Shown here in pieces: positions 12,919 to 24,363 of a DNA stretch of 64,000 nucleotides. The DNA comes from Closterium sp. Naga37s-1 (taxonomy: Eukaryota; Streptophyta; Zygnematophyceae; Desmidiales; Closteriaceae), in NCBI GenBank assembly GCA_947471745.1, contig CANJKZ010000400.1:1-64000 (forward strand), written 5' to 3'. How positions within the stretch are numbered: the stretch's first letter is position 1; every line of letters begins with the position of its first letter. The notes under the pieces were generated by a model that saw only the letters and a list, made by a program, of their open reading frames with translations, ran no database searches and had not been told where the DNA came from. The translations under genes were made by a program, and so were the position numbers.

Positions 12919-13453
12919 GTAGTAGCTGCAGGTGCTGGAATGTGTGCAAGGGCTTATGTAGCTGGTGCATTGCGCATTGTGATTATGTAGTTAATGTAGT
13001 GTGAACTCATGGGGTGAAAATAGACTTGCCGGTTAAATCAGTGTAAGGCCAAAATTAGTCTGGCGTGTTCAGCGTAACAAAGATTTTACCCTGCCTTCGT
13101 CAGGGCAAAAAAAAAAATACCCTGCCTTCGTCAGGGTAATTTTTTTTTTACCCTAGAGGTCATACTGGTCTACACCTACAACCCTGATTACAAAGTGTGC
13201 CCCAAAACGAATCTGAATCCCAAAACAAAGTGTACACTACAGAAAAAAAGCTGAAATATCAGCACTTACATAGAAAAAGAAACTGAAAATTCAGCCCACA
13301 AAAAAAAAAAAAAAAAAAAACTGACAAATCAGCCCCACTATCTCCCCAACACTGAAAACACAGCCTTTTAAACCCTGATCAGCCTTTCTTCGCTGACTTC
13401 TGAGGCCCTGACCCCATGTATCCCTCACATTTCTCAAGGGCCTAAGCAAATAC
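12919..13453. other. 3' flank of the hAT gene with subterminal repeats and A-runs
   Basis: No gene. It holds two copies of ACCCTGCCTTCGTCAGGG (13090-13130), an A-run of about 20 (13301-13320) and several short CTGA...TCAG pairs such as CTGAAATATCAG. These look like hAT subterminal sequence. The copia C target duplication AATAC ends at 13453. Confidence 0.55.
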
Positions 13454-13893
13454 TGTTGGGCTGAGAAGGCCCTTAGGATCTTTACAGGACAGAATTCAAG
13501 AGTAGGATGATGTAGTAGCGGAAGCGTTTAATAAAGACTTCTTGAACCACCTTGTACTGGTTTGTGAGAACAAAGTAAGTTAATAATAATAAGAAGATAC
13601 AAGCTTTTATATGATTACAAGGAATATGAAAAGGTTCTATTTTAACTGCTTTGCTGTTGCGGTTCGATACAGTGCCGACTCGGGTAACTGCTCTGTAACG
13701 AGTCAGTTATATGTCCTTGCTGTCGCACTGTACATTTCGTCAGGTCAAAGGTCGCTGACCTTTGACTTTCGCGTAACCTCCAGCAGTTGTTCAACCTCCG
13801 AGGGTTGACTCACCGATGTTTCGATACGATCTGCTTCGCTCTTGTCTTAGTGTTTCGACACGACAGAGGCGCTTAAATCAGTTGTTTCCAACA
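13454..13893 (-). repeat. 3' LTR of copia C
   Basis: A 440-bp direct repeat of 19126-19565, with no difference seen by eye. Confidence 0.96.
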
Positions 13894-16800
13894 CTCCCCT
13901 TTGCTTCTGGAGTGTCGCTGCAGGTGACGTGGCTCTGTCCAGTCAGCAGCATGCAATATTCGAACTTCGACTTTCTGAGCTTCTTGGTCAAGTAATCGGC
14001 TGCCATCTCGGATGTGGGGCAGTAAGACAGCTCAAGTCTTCCCTTCTCGATCTCGTCTTTTACGAAGAAATATCGCAGGGCGATATGTTTCGTCCTGTTC
14101 GCGAATCCATTTTTGTTGGCGATGCGAATTGCCGACTGGTTGTCGCAAAATAGGGAGAAGCTGGGTAACTTGGCCAGTTTCGCTTCCTCCAGTAGTTCGC
14201 GAAGGTACAGTACTTCCTTGGTGGCTGAGCAGAGTGCGATATATTCAGCTTCAGCTAAGGAGAGGGCGATTAATTCCTGTTTGCTCGACTGCCACGAAAT
14301 AGGTCCGATAGGCTCGAGACGGTAGATGTAGCCTGTGCGCGAGCGCCTGTTGTCAGGATCTCCGGCGTGGTCGGCGTCGACGTAGCCGATTAGCTTGGGC
14401 GTTGTAGTTATGTTCTTGTAGTAGATCAGGCCGATCGTCGGAGTGCTTACGAGGTAGTGTAGAGCGCGATCGAGCTCCTTCATGTGTTCGTCTTCAGGCC
14501 TTTTGAGGTAGGTGGCGAGTTGACTTGCTGAGTATGATAGGTCTGGACGGCAGGTGACGGCCGCGAAGAGAAGGCATCCCAGCTTTCTCTGGTAGTTGCG
14601 TATGCCGGCGAGTTTCAGTGGAGCAGATTCTGCCTTGTCATTTCCTGCCGTGTAGCGGTATGGCGTAGAGATGGTAGTTGGTGTGAGTGCGAACCGTTTG
14701 GCGATGGTGTCGGCATATTTTGCGGCGTTGAGATAGATCGTGCCTTCTTCTTCTTGGATGTTGAGGCCGAGGTACTGCGTGACGGTAGATGATACCGTGA
14801 GGGTGAGGTCCTTTTGTAGCTCCCCTTCGAACCAGGTAGTAACGTTGTCGGTCGACCCGATGTAAAGCAGATCGTCTACGTAGACGATTAGTAGAATGTA
14901 GTCGTCGCCTTTCGTGAGCCGGTACATTCCTTGGTCGTGTGGTAGCTGCCGGAAACCGATGCGAGTGAGTCGAGCGTGTAAGTACTGCTGCCGCAGTCTC
15001 GGGGCCTGTTTGATCCCGTACAAGGACTTCAGTAGCTGGCAGACTTGGTTAGGTTCTCCATGGGAACCGTGTGGAAGTTCGACGAAGATTTCTGCGTCGA
15101 CAGGTGCGTAGAGAAAAGCATTGGCAACGTCGATTTGCCGCAGCTTCTTTTTCTTCATAGCGGCGATCGCGAGAAGAATCCGTAGTGAGGTGTGTCAACT
15201 AACCGGTGCGAATGTCTCGGTGAAATCGCGTCCATGCTCTTGGTCGAAGCCACGTACGACCCATCGTGCCTTGAACTTGTCGATGGTGCCATCTGCTTTC
15301 GTCTTCACACGGAAGACCCACTTCCCGGTGAGTATTGTCTTGTTTTGTGCCACGCCGATAGGAACAACTTTCCAGGTGTTGCGCTCCTGTAGTGCTTTCA
15401 GTTCCTTGTCCATGGCTTCACGCCATTTTTCCTTATGCTCCCCCCCCAGAGCCTGCTGAACTGTGGCAGGCTCCTTAGGAGTATCCGTGCCGTGGACCGC
15501 GGTGACGAGACCAAGTATCTGAAGGCCACTCTGTGTGTAGCGGGGAGTGTTGTGTCCGCGGGATAAGCTGCTTCGTCACCTGCTTCTGGGTCAGGTATGA
15601 AATTGGGCCCTATGCGTTCTGCTTCGTTGGTGTTGACTTCTGCAGGTGTAACGTAACCAGTGTCGGCGAGGTCGAAATAAGTTTCGGCGTTGACACTTTC
15701 GCGAGGATTTTCGTCATCCATCGGGATAGGAACGGAGCAGTATGGGAGTGGTCCTGCTTCGTCTGAGGCGTTATCCACATTCTGCTCGTCCCAGTCAGCT
15801 TCGTCTGCTGTCGAGGCGAAGTGTCGGTCACCACGTAAGCTACCTGTGGGATCCCGATCTTCTTCCAGGTTGGCAAGATATGTCGGAAGGGTGAGTCGTT
15901 CGTAGAAAATGACGTCACGTGCTGCTACTGTTTCTTTGGAGTGGACGTCGAAAATCTTCCACGCGTTGTAATTTCTTTCGATGCCCAGGTGTAGTCCCCA
16001 CTGTGCTCGTTGGGAAAATCGGCCGGCTCGTGCAGATGGGGGTCGGTACTGTACCATGCAGCCGAAAACTCTTAACATTTTTGTGCTGCCCTGTTTTCTT
16101 GTCCACAGCAGGTGCGGTGATGCGTTGTTCGGTAGTGACGACGGCGAAAGCAAGTTGTGCAGCATGACAGCGTGGTCCATCGCTTCAGGCCACTGGTGAT
16201 TGGGCAGTCGCATGCCACGCAGTAACTTGCGCATGGTGTTCTGGAGAGTTCGATTCATCCGTTCCGCCACGCCTTGCTGTTGATGGGCGTAAGGAAGCGA
16301 GATGAGCCTCTTGATTCCCCTTTCTGCCAAGAACTGCTTGAACCTCTGTGAGATGTATTCTCCTCCTCCGTCTCACTGGAAGCTTTTGAGCTTCACACCC
16401 GATTCTCGTTCTGCTACTGGAAGCCAAGCGATGAAGGCTTCGAAAGCCATGTCCTTGCTCGGGAGATTAAGGTGCCAAACGTAACGTGTAGCGGCATCGA
16501 TGAACGTGATGGTGTAGCTGTATGCTCCTTGTCCAGGTTCGCGATTGTACAGGATGTCGCTGTACACCTTTTCAAGTGGTGCGTAAGCTGGTGCGCTGGG
16601 GTTGCGGTGAGAAGTAAAAGGTCGATGCGGTAAGTCAGCTTCGGTGCAGGTAAAACACGTTCCTCGCGCTCGTCGAAGTTCACTTCCGTCGGTTAGAAGC
16701 AGTGAATCTTTGTCGAGAACTCCTGCTCTGATTGTGTTGTTTAACACCGTATTACTTGGATGTCCCATTCGTGCGTGCCGGATGTCTTCGCTAGCGCGAT

Positions 16801-19121
16801 GTCCGGGTGAACGACGATACAGGTCGGAGTTGGAGTAAAAAGCGGCGGTGAAGTTGGCGCTTCTGTGAACTTCGCGAGGAGTGGGAGTTAGCTGCTGCGC
16901 AGGAGTCGGTGAAGTATTGTCGATGTGTAGCGATGTCGTGGAAGAACTTGCGACTGGTGTTGTAAGTGATGTTTCTGCTGCTGCCGATGTTGTTTCTGCT
17001 GCTGCCGATGTTGTTTCTGCTGCTGCCGATGTTGTTTCTGCTGCTGCCGATGTTGTTTCTGCTGCTGCCGATGTTCTTTCTGCTGCTGCCGAGTGTTGAA
17101 TCGTTGCTAATGCTCTTGTTCGTTCTGCTTCAGGGATGGTGTGGGAGTACCAGAAGCCTTCTGGACTGAAGTCGGGGTCAAGATCCGGTGGATGTGTCCA
17201 AGAAGTAAAGGTGACAATCCCGTCGCTGTCGGCAGTGCCAAGATCTGGGACGAAGTCGAGGACGAAGACGTTGTTTTTCAGTACTGCTTTGCCGATGTAG
17301 AGTCCCCCTCGACCGTGGAAGAGCTTGAACTCCTGTGTGGTGCTGTCTGCTTCAAGATGGATCCCCTTCCCCATTAGTTGGCTGACGCTTAGTAAGTTGT
17401 AACCGAGTCCCTCTGCTATTAAAACCTTTGACATTTGCAGTATAACGTTTGTCTCTCGTGACTGAAGTTGCACTACGCCTTGTCGTCGTGTGCGCATGTT
17501 CTGATTGTTGGCGACGGTGATGACAACTTTGCGTTGAAGTTGGTGTTCACGTTGAACAAAACGTCCTGGGGAACACATGTGCTGTCCACAGCAGCTGTCC
17601 AAGAACCACGTATCTTTTCCGGACGGCTCGCTTTGAGCGATAGCTGCATACGTCGGATTTGGTTGAAGTGACTCGCGGCGAGGAGTGCTGTTGTCGAGTT
17701 GCTCTTCCGGTGAGTAATATGGTGTTGATTCTGTAATACAGGAGTCGGTCAGTCGTGTCATGCAACTGACGATGTTTCTTGTTCCTTGCGCAGGTTGTCC
17801 CGTCGATGTCGTTGAGGCTTGTACTTGAGAGGTCGAACTCGCTTGCGTTGAGGCAACTTGACTGCTTGAAGGCCGAAGGCTGCGTTGGTACTGACTGTTG
17901 TCGGTTAGGGCAGTGTGAGCGAGGATGCCCTGACATCTTGCAAAGGTGACAGAACGGAGGTACTGGTTTCGGTTGATGCCGATTGTTGTTGTTGTAGCGT
18001 CGTTGAGTGTGAAATGCAAATTCGGGCACTGATGCCTTCTTCTTGTGTCGTTCCTCTTGCAGGTCCATATCTTGCTGCTCAGCATGGATTTCGGCGCAGA
18101 GTGCTGCTTCTGATATCTTTCCATGCGCTCGGAGTATGGCGCGGGTGGAGCGCCACTGAGGACCGAGGCCGCCGATGATGACTGTGACGAAGGCGTCTTC
18201 TGAAATCGATCCTCCGCATCGAAGGAGTTTGTCGCGCAATTCGCGACAACGGCTGATATACGCCATCCCTTTTTCGCCTGGTTTCATTTCGACTGTCGTC
18301 AGTTGCGCCATTAACCGACTTTGATTTACGCTGTCTGTTGCTTGATACAGGTTCTTCAGGTGGTTGTACGCGAGCTCTGCAGTGTTGCCGTAACCCCGGT
18401 AAGACCGTATGTTCTGCTGCTGACTTGGAGTGATATTTCTCAGCAGTATTGTGTACGCCATCATTGACTGATACGTGTACTGCTGCTTATCGTACTGTGT
18501 GCCGTGTGTTGGAAATGGCAGGGACCCGTCGAAGAAGCCAAGGATCTGCGCGCCTTCCATCATAAGCTCGAACTCGAATGACCAGGTAAAGAAGTCCTTT
18601 CCGTCGAAAGGCTTTGTCGTTTGCAGTTTTAAGACGTGCGCGAACTGCGACTGAACTTGAAGTGCATCCAGTGTCTTTTCTTGTCCGGATGCAGGCTGCG
18701 GGTGTGGCATAAAGCTGACGGAGCCATGCTGGGGCTCATACGGAGCAAAGGTAGGCCGTTGCTGTTGATTTCCGCGTGCGTACGATGAACCATCTAGGCT
18801 CATTGGTGTTGCGTTGTTGTTGTTGCTGTTGTTTGACTGTGCAGGTGCTCCTTGCTGGTGCTGTTCGTAGAAGGACATGAAGGAGAAGAACTTCTCCATC
18901 ATGTCTGGATTGAAGGCCGCAGCTTGATTAGCGGGAGTTTCCGAAGACGATGCCCTTGGTCTTGTTGCCGTACCCTCCTCTGTCTGTAGGCCAGAGGCAG
19001 GAGGTGGAGTAGGAGCAGTGCCAGGAGAGCCGTTAGAGGAACTTCTCTCCTTCTGCGTTGCCATGTCTTGCGATGTTGTAGATATCTTGTTTGTAGTCGA
19101 ATTTGCCCTGACTGCTCTCAT
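13878..19121 (-). pseudogene. gag-pol of copia C, several frame breaks
   Basis: Gag opens at ATG 19121, which overlaps the primer site, or at ATG 19064 (MATQKERSS). It has a Gln/Asn-rich N-terminus and a zinc knuckle CHLCKMSGHPRSHC near 17940. The frame then changes between about 17940 and 17800 into protease (FLDSCCGQHMC, an unusual active-site loop) and integrase (HARMGHPSNTV). A TGA at 16375-16373 interrupts the integrase just before DGGGEYIS. Frame breaks follow near 15480, with TGA at 15197-15195 inside the RT N-terminus. RT (LLIVYVDDLLY, about 14900-14870) and RNase H (AEYIALCSATKE, about 14240) are then open to the stop at 13878. The gag-pol shift could be programmed; the other breaks are lesions. 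Identical LTRs beside this many breaks are unexpected. Confidence 0.9.
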
Positions 19122-19125
19122 ACCA

Positions 19126-19565
19126 TGTTGGGCTGAGAAGGCCCTTAGGATCTTTACAGGACAGAATTCAAGAGTAGGATGATGTAGTAGCGGAAGCGTT
19201 TAATAAAGACTTCTTGAACCACCTTGTACTGGTTTGTGAGAACAAAGTAAGTTAATAATAATAAGAAGATACAAGCTTTTATATGATTACAAGGAATATG
19301 AAAAGGTTCTATTTTAACTGCTTTGCTGTTGCGGTTCGATACAGTGCCGACTCGGGTAACTGCTCTGTAACGAGTCAGTTATATGTCCTTGCTGTCGCAC
19401 TGTACATTTCGTCAGGTCAAAGGTCGCTGACCTTTGACTTTCGCGTAACCTCCAGCAGTTGTTCAACCTCCGAGGGTTGACTCACCGATGTTTCGATACG
19501 ATCTGCTTCGCTCTTGTCTTAGTGTTTCGACACGACAGAGGCGCTTAAATCAGTTGTTTCCAACA
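19126..19565 (-). repeat. 5' LTR of copia C
   Basis: A 440-bp copy of 13454-13893, with the primer binding site directly inside it. Confidence 0.96.
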
Positions 19566-22080
19566 AATACTATCGCAATAAATTTCACTACGACGAGCAG
19601 TACTGAAAAATATTTGAGGTTTGTATGAGTTTCCAAACTCAGGCCAGTACCGGTGGGCATTAATTTTCCCTTTTGTATCAGCCGGTTTGGCCTAGTACTG
19701 TATGTTTTGGCCCCAAACCACTCTCCTAGCTCAAGGTAGCATGTAGTCACTTTGTATTTTCCTTATTGAGAGCATTTTCGATCGCCTGTGAAACCTGCAA
19801 ACCCATAACATCCCCGCTGTAACAGATTCATCAGTCTTCCTGGCGAGAATGTCTAGTTCCAAAATCTCCGCTGGTCAACCGCATCCATGCGCTTCCGGTG
19901 GATGGGGGAACACTGCTTGCATCTGGCACTGCCACCGACACGAGTTACTGTTGAATGAGTCAGCAGCACTAGGGCCCGGGTTGTTACTCAAATGTGGCCC
20001 CAAATTATGGTGTCTGTGCAGTACCGCCTCACCATCAACACCGTGTAAATTCCTCTCCTCCCTCGCGCCCCTGTTCCTTGCAGCGTCCCTGCTTCCGCTT
20101 CAACCGTTGGTGTGTGAACCCCGTTCCGTATGAAATTCCACATGGAGGGGCCGTCGCACACAGCTGAGGTAAAAATCATCCACTTGCTCGCCGTTAGATT
20201 TTTTTCAAGTGACGGAAATTCGCTAAAAAGAAATCAGCGGTCAGGAGGCAGCAGCATCCAGAGGGATCAATAAATTTTATGAGAGTCGTGGTCACGAGCT
20301 AGCATTCATACCCGAGCGATTAAAAGTATTGAGAGAGAGAGAGAAAAAGAAAACATGGCTCATGGCATGGCGTTACAACTGGATGATCGAGCACGAAAGA
20401 ATCGCGAAGCATCAAGGAGGATCGCCGCGATGCAGCTGTTCAACTTGAAGTTGAAGGAGTCACTCAGCTGTAGATGCTCGGAGCATCTGAATGCGTCCAT
20501 AACATTCACCCCGACCCGGGTGCACCTCGTTTCGGCGAAGGAGGAGGAAAAGGATCTGCCGAAACGTTCAATTTCGAGGCGAAACGAGACTACAAGAATC
20601 TCATGTGCAATGCACTGCCCGTGCGAAAGGCCGCGACGCGCCATAGTAATGTCCCCGCCACTGTTCGCATGTCCGTGGTCTCATCTCTCATCAGCGGAAA
20701 CCGGGTTCGCTCCTTTTTTATTCCGAGGCTCGGACCGCGGCATTATCGGGCTGCAGGCAGCATCACCTGGAAGGACATTCGATCGCATTCGGTAGCTTGG
20801 AGCTGCATACCCTGGTGATCTCACCCCAAACAGGCATACTAGGACATCGCGGAAAAGACAAGTGCCGAAAGTGACGTAATTGTGACTTTCCCGCCACTAT
20901 TACGTATACGGAATTCTGGGATAAAAATGTGATGGTTGGAAGTACCAGGTTTTCCGTCACATACAAAGTGACCAAAAGGTCATGAAAATGTCACGTTGAC
21001 ATCACACTGACGTCACTTTCAACGTGACGGAAATGTTACGGCTATGTCACGTGCACGTCATGCGTTCGTAACCCCGCTGGATGCCAATGTGCAATCCGAC
21101 AAATGTCACAATTTGTCTGCTTTTAACGTCGACCCGACATCTGGCTAGCATTAGGTCAGCGTGTCGACCATCAAGTTTCAACAGTCTACTGTACTGTGCG
21201 CTCCGGATCATCGCACCCCCCAATCACCTGCCTGCACGTGAACGACGAGGATCAACACAACATTGTATCCGCGCCCTTCATTTTTAGAGTTCGTACCCAA
21301 TGCCGATGCACCATTTGTGACACACGCTTGCGCCTTATTCGTTGAAATTCCAGTCTGCTTCTGGCTGACCCCTTACGTGTACGCGCCAGATGACGTTGAA
21401 ATGTGACCACGTGTACGGCTTTAATTTTACATTTGACCCTTGTTCTACCCATGCATATCGATATCCCACCGTCCACGCCTGGGTGCATCGACGATACTGC
21501 ACCACCCACGCCCCCATCACACGTTGAATTATGCAACGTGTTGACCCGGGATGCCGTTGACAGTCACCGACCTGTACGGCCTAAATCATGTGACGCACGG
21601 ATTTGTCCTCCACCTGGCATGCATCCTACCGTCCACAATTCCACACATCGACGACACTCGTCGCACCGCGGTTCCTCCATCTACGGCTGTAAACGTTCGT
21701 CACGCCCAGATGAATACATCATCTCACGGCATCCAACAGCTCTAGGTCGAGCCGCCTATTAACATCGGAGGAATCCTTTTGGCCATTACGAATCCCTAGC
21801 GGTAGCAATGCCGCAGTATGGTTCTTGGGGCTATGAATACTCTTCTCAACATGCACTTGGGTTTGTGTACGGGATGAGTTTGAGCGACGGTATCTGACCA
21901 TTCTCGATAGTGCTTCTTATATCCCGCTTCAATTACATATTCTCTCTTCTCACTTCATAAGCAACCTCCTCGCCCAGACAATAACCCAAAATCACGTAAT
22001 GCAAATTAACTCTTCAAGGAAGAGTTCGTGTCAGTGAGCGTCATGGCGCAGACTAACGGCTCGGCGAGCCCCCATTTCAG
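19566..22080. other. region without recognisable genes, with GTGACGGAAA motifs
   Basis: About 2.5 kb with no protein family I recognise. A purine run (GAGA)n lies at 20331-20350. Motifs of the form GTGACGGAAA or TTTCCGTCAC recur at about 20206, 20950 and 21022, and GTGAC/GTCAC words are dense at 20865-21060. This may be the border of a DNA transposon, but I found no inverted ends. Confidence 0.5.
20865..21062. repeat. cluster of GTGAC/GTCAC words, some as inverted pairs
   Basis: About 200 bp holds roughly ten GTGAC or GTCAC words in both orientations, including GTGACGTAATTGTGAC, TGACGTCAC and GTGACGGAAA. Such clusters are typical of subterminal transposase-binding regions, but a regulatory cluster is equally possible. 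A smaller similar cluster lies at 43725-43835. Confidence 0.4.
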
Positions 22081-23806
22081 TTAAGCCTGCGGAGTCCCAA
22101 GGCTGGCGCTTGCTTGGGCGCTCGCGGTCCTCCCGCCAGCTATGCCGTCCGCAGAGATGCGGAGACCATGGCGGCCCCAGGCCCACGTCTGAGACGCCGC
22201 ATCGTACTCTGGCTTGAACTCAGCGATGGCCCGGGTAACAGCACTCTTCACAAGGACGTGGAGGCCGTCCACGATGTGCGCGTTACATCCTGCGGAGTTT
22301 GATAGGCGGCCCTTGCGCGCCTCCCAGTTCCGGATTGCATCTGTCACCTGCGCACAGCACCGCACAGAAGCACGCATTCATCATTCCAAAGGCTGGGAAA
22401 CCAGACCATTTTTATACGCAGGTGAGTCTTCATACCACGTGCTCCAGCCACGCCACGTGGTACAGCTTCAGCGTCACTGTCCCGTTCACCATCCTTGGCC
22501 TGAACGCCGCTCTTGCACATGCGGTAAATGCGCCAGATGCGAATGGAATCCCGTTACAATCATAACTCCAGCGAGATAGTGCAAGCCTCCCTGCAACATT
22601 CACCACACAGGACATGTGCACGCATTAGACACGAGGCTTTCTCCATTTTCAGCGTGAAAGCGTTAAAACCACTAACACTGATCGTACCCGCGTCGACGTC
22701 TCCAAGGCCGACCCTATCCCGGACCCTCGCCAGTGTACGCATAGAGGGTGGCGCCCAGGGGCTTTTTGCGTCACGCTCGTCTCGAAACAACCCCAGCTTA
22801 GGGAGCGAGATGTCGCGGACCCTCCCAGCAGCACCCGTCTTCCAGTCGCTGAGAGACCTGTTGAAGTCGACCTGACGTGCCTTGTCAGCCGCGAGTGCAA
22901 GGCTTGCGTAGTTGAGAGGGAGGTTATCAACGACTGCGCATATGCCCCAGGTCTTGGCGGCGCTGCTCGGGTAGAACGTCAAATGCTTGTTGGGCCGCCG
23001 GATGAAAAGATGGTCGCGAGCCTGCTCACATATTTGCTGCAGGGGCGACAGACGCTGCTCATCATCAACTGGCCCACTTGGTCCGCGAAACGCAGAAGCG
23101 CAAAATACACCCGCGTTGGCAAACATCACGTGAAGCGTACCTTCCATCCCTTGTCGGCAGGCAGGAGACTGAGTGCCTCTTGCAGAATCGCTGATGACGA
23201 CGATCGAATGTGACCCTCCAGTCCTTCCTCGGCCTCTTCCTCATCCTCGGACGCCGTATCCGATTTGGTCCGAGTACGACGCTCCGTACGTCGCTTTCCA
23301 TTGCCGGATGCGCGCTTCCGACGCCTCTTCCTCTTCTGTTCGCCGTCACCTGCAGGCTTTGCAAGAAACACAGATTCCAGCCTGGAAATTGCACGTGCTG
23401 TAGCTTCTTGCAGCTCGCGCAAGCTAGTCATCTCCTCCCGCGTCACCGGAGTTTCATGCGGCCAACTTTCCGCGCCAGCGTCCTCCTCATCCGCGCCTGC
23501 TTCTTCTTCGTCCTCGGCTTCCGCAGCATCTTCGTCATCGCTCTGCACGGAGTTGAGCCTCGGGAGGGCCTCATTGGGATTGTCATCCGAAGATGCAGCT
23601 GGCGGTGCTTCGGGTTCGCATTCTTGGCGTGCGGACCCCTGGAGGACTTCGTTAACGTTGCGTTTGCGCCGGCGGCGCGACGACTCCCCTTCCACAGCAT
23701 CCTCCTCGTCCTGCCGGCTGGACCGTGCGGTTGACGAGCTACTGTCGGACGTGCTGCCATGCGACATTCGCGAGTCTCCGCCCCCATGGGAGGGAGTGAC
23801 AGCTGC
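22081..23806 (-). CDS. unknown multi-exon gene, charged N-terminus and conserved-looking C-terminus
   Basis: I do not recognise this protein. Likely exons on the minus strand: 23806-23142, 23037 to about 22650, about 22597-22442 and 22355-22081, all with plausible GT-AG borders. The join GWK|QICEQARDH is in phase. Exon 1 is Ser-, Glu- and Asp-rich, with basic clusters (RRRRKRN, RKRRRKRA) that look like nuclear localisation signals. The later exons are not low-complexity and read like a folded domain (LFIRRPNKHLTFYPSS, SYDCNGIPFASGAF, CNAHIVDGLHVLVKSAV). The N-terminal exon may begin further upstream; the minus-strand frame continues to 23956. It lies about 560 bp downstream of the Ulp1-like gene on the same strand. 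Function unknown; a transposon accessory protein is one possibility. Confidence 0.45.
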
Positions 23807-24363
23807 AGCATGTAAATGTGACGACACCAGATTAGTACCGTTATATTGGCCCCAAGCATTGCGGCGCACATAATTAAATCTAGGTATGCCAAAACAAATC
23901 CATAAAACACGCCGACTTACGCGGGGCCGAAGGAGGAGCCCGTGCTTGCTGCGCATTGGCGTTTTTCGGAAGAGACCGACGAGGTTTGGCCGTCACTTGA
24001 CGCCTAACTGTGCCAGGCAGAAGGTAAGAGTTCAGCAGGTAAGCTGGAGGCTGGGACACGCGCTGACTCCTGCCCTCACGGGACGAGACGGGTCCGGCGG
24101 TAAAACTGTCTATTGACGCTAGTTGTGTGGGCAGGAATTAGTCCATTTTGGCACAGACTGTCTATACTTACGCAGTGAGTGACCCATCCTGACCTCTGCT
24201 ATGCCGTGTCTCCTTCCACGTGGCTCGCCCTTGGCTGCCAGACTAGTTTCGTCATTCGCCGGATTTGCATGCTTGGCACTCGATGTACCCAACATTATCC
24301 ACAGTACTCGATACGACGTCGCGTCCGTGCCTCTCTAATATGCCAACATCAGTACACTTATCA

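Larger units (their letters stand above)
2813..13410 (+). mobile_element. hAT-superfamily transposon, decayed; right end approximate
   Basis: The left end begins CAGGGCTCTCG and is followed by subterminal blocks of ACCCT/AGGGT with T-runs (2830-2960). Similar blocks lie downstream of the gene (13085-13155). The right end is either near 13336 (AAATCAGCCCC, close to the right end of the MITE at 58599) or 13410 (GGCCCTG). The transposase gene at 3452-12918 is hAT-type. No convincing 8-bp target duplication was found, which fits an old copy. Copia B sits inside its fifth exon. Without copia B the element is about 4.1 kb. Confidence 0.7.
13454..19565 (-). mobile_element. young full-length Ty1/copia element C
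   Basis: A 6112-bp element with two 440-bp LTRs that I read as identical. They start TGTTGGGCTG and end TTTCCAACA on the plus strand. The target duplication is AATAC (13449-13453 and 19566-19570). The primer site next to the 5' LTR reads TGGTATGAGAGC, one base away from the usual TGGTATCAGAGC. It is a different copia lineage from B and from the short-LTR family: its LTRs, gag and protease motif all differ. Confidence 0.97.

Noticed and set aside
2805..13237. GTGTACAC as the 8-bp target duplication of the hAT element (2805-2812 and 13230-13237)
   Set aside because: The sequence inside the right copy does not look like an inverted CAGGG end, and GTGTACAC is a palindromic word that can recur by chance.
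8528..16375. TGA reassigned as a sense codon, since three breaks in copias B and C are TGA
   Set aside because: TAG and TAA also interrupt related copies (805, 1713, 50433, 54409), and intact genes here use ordinary stops. Random decay is simpler.
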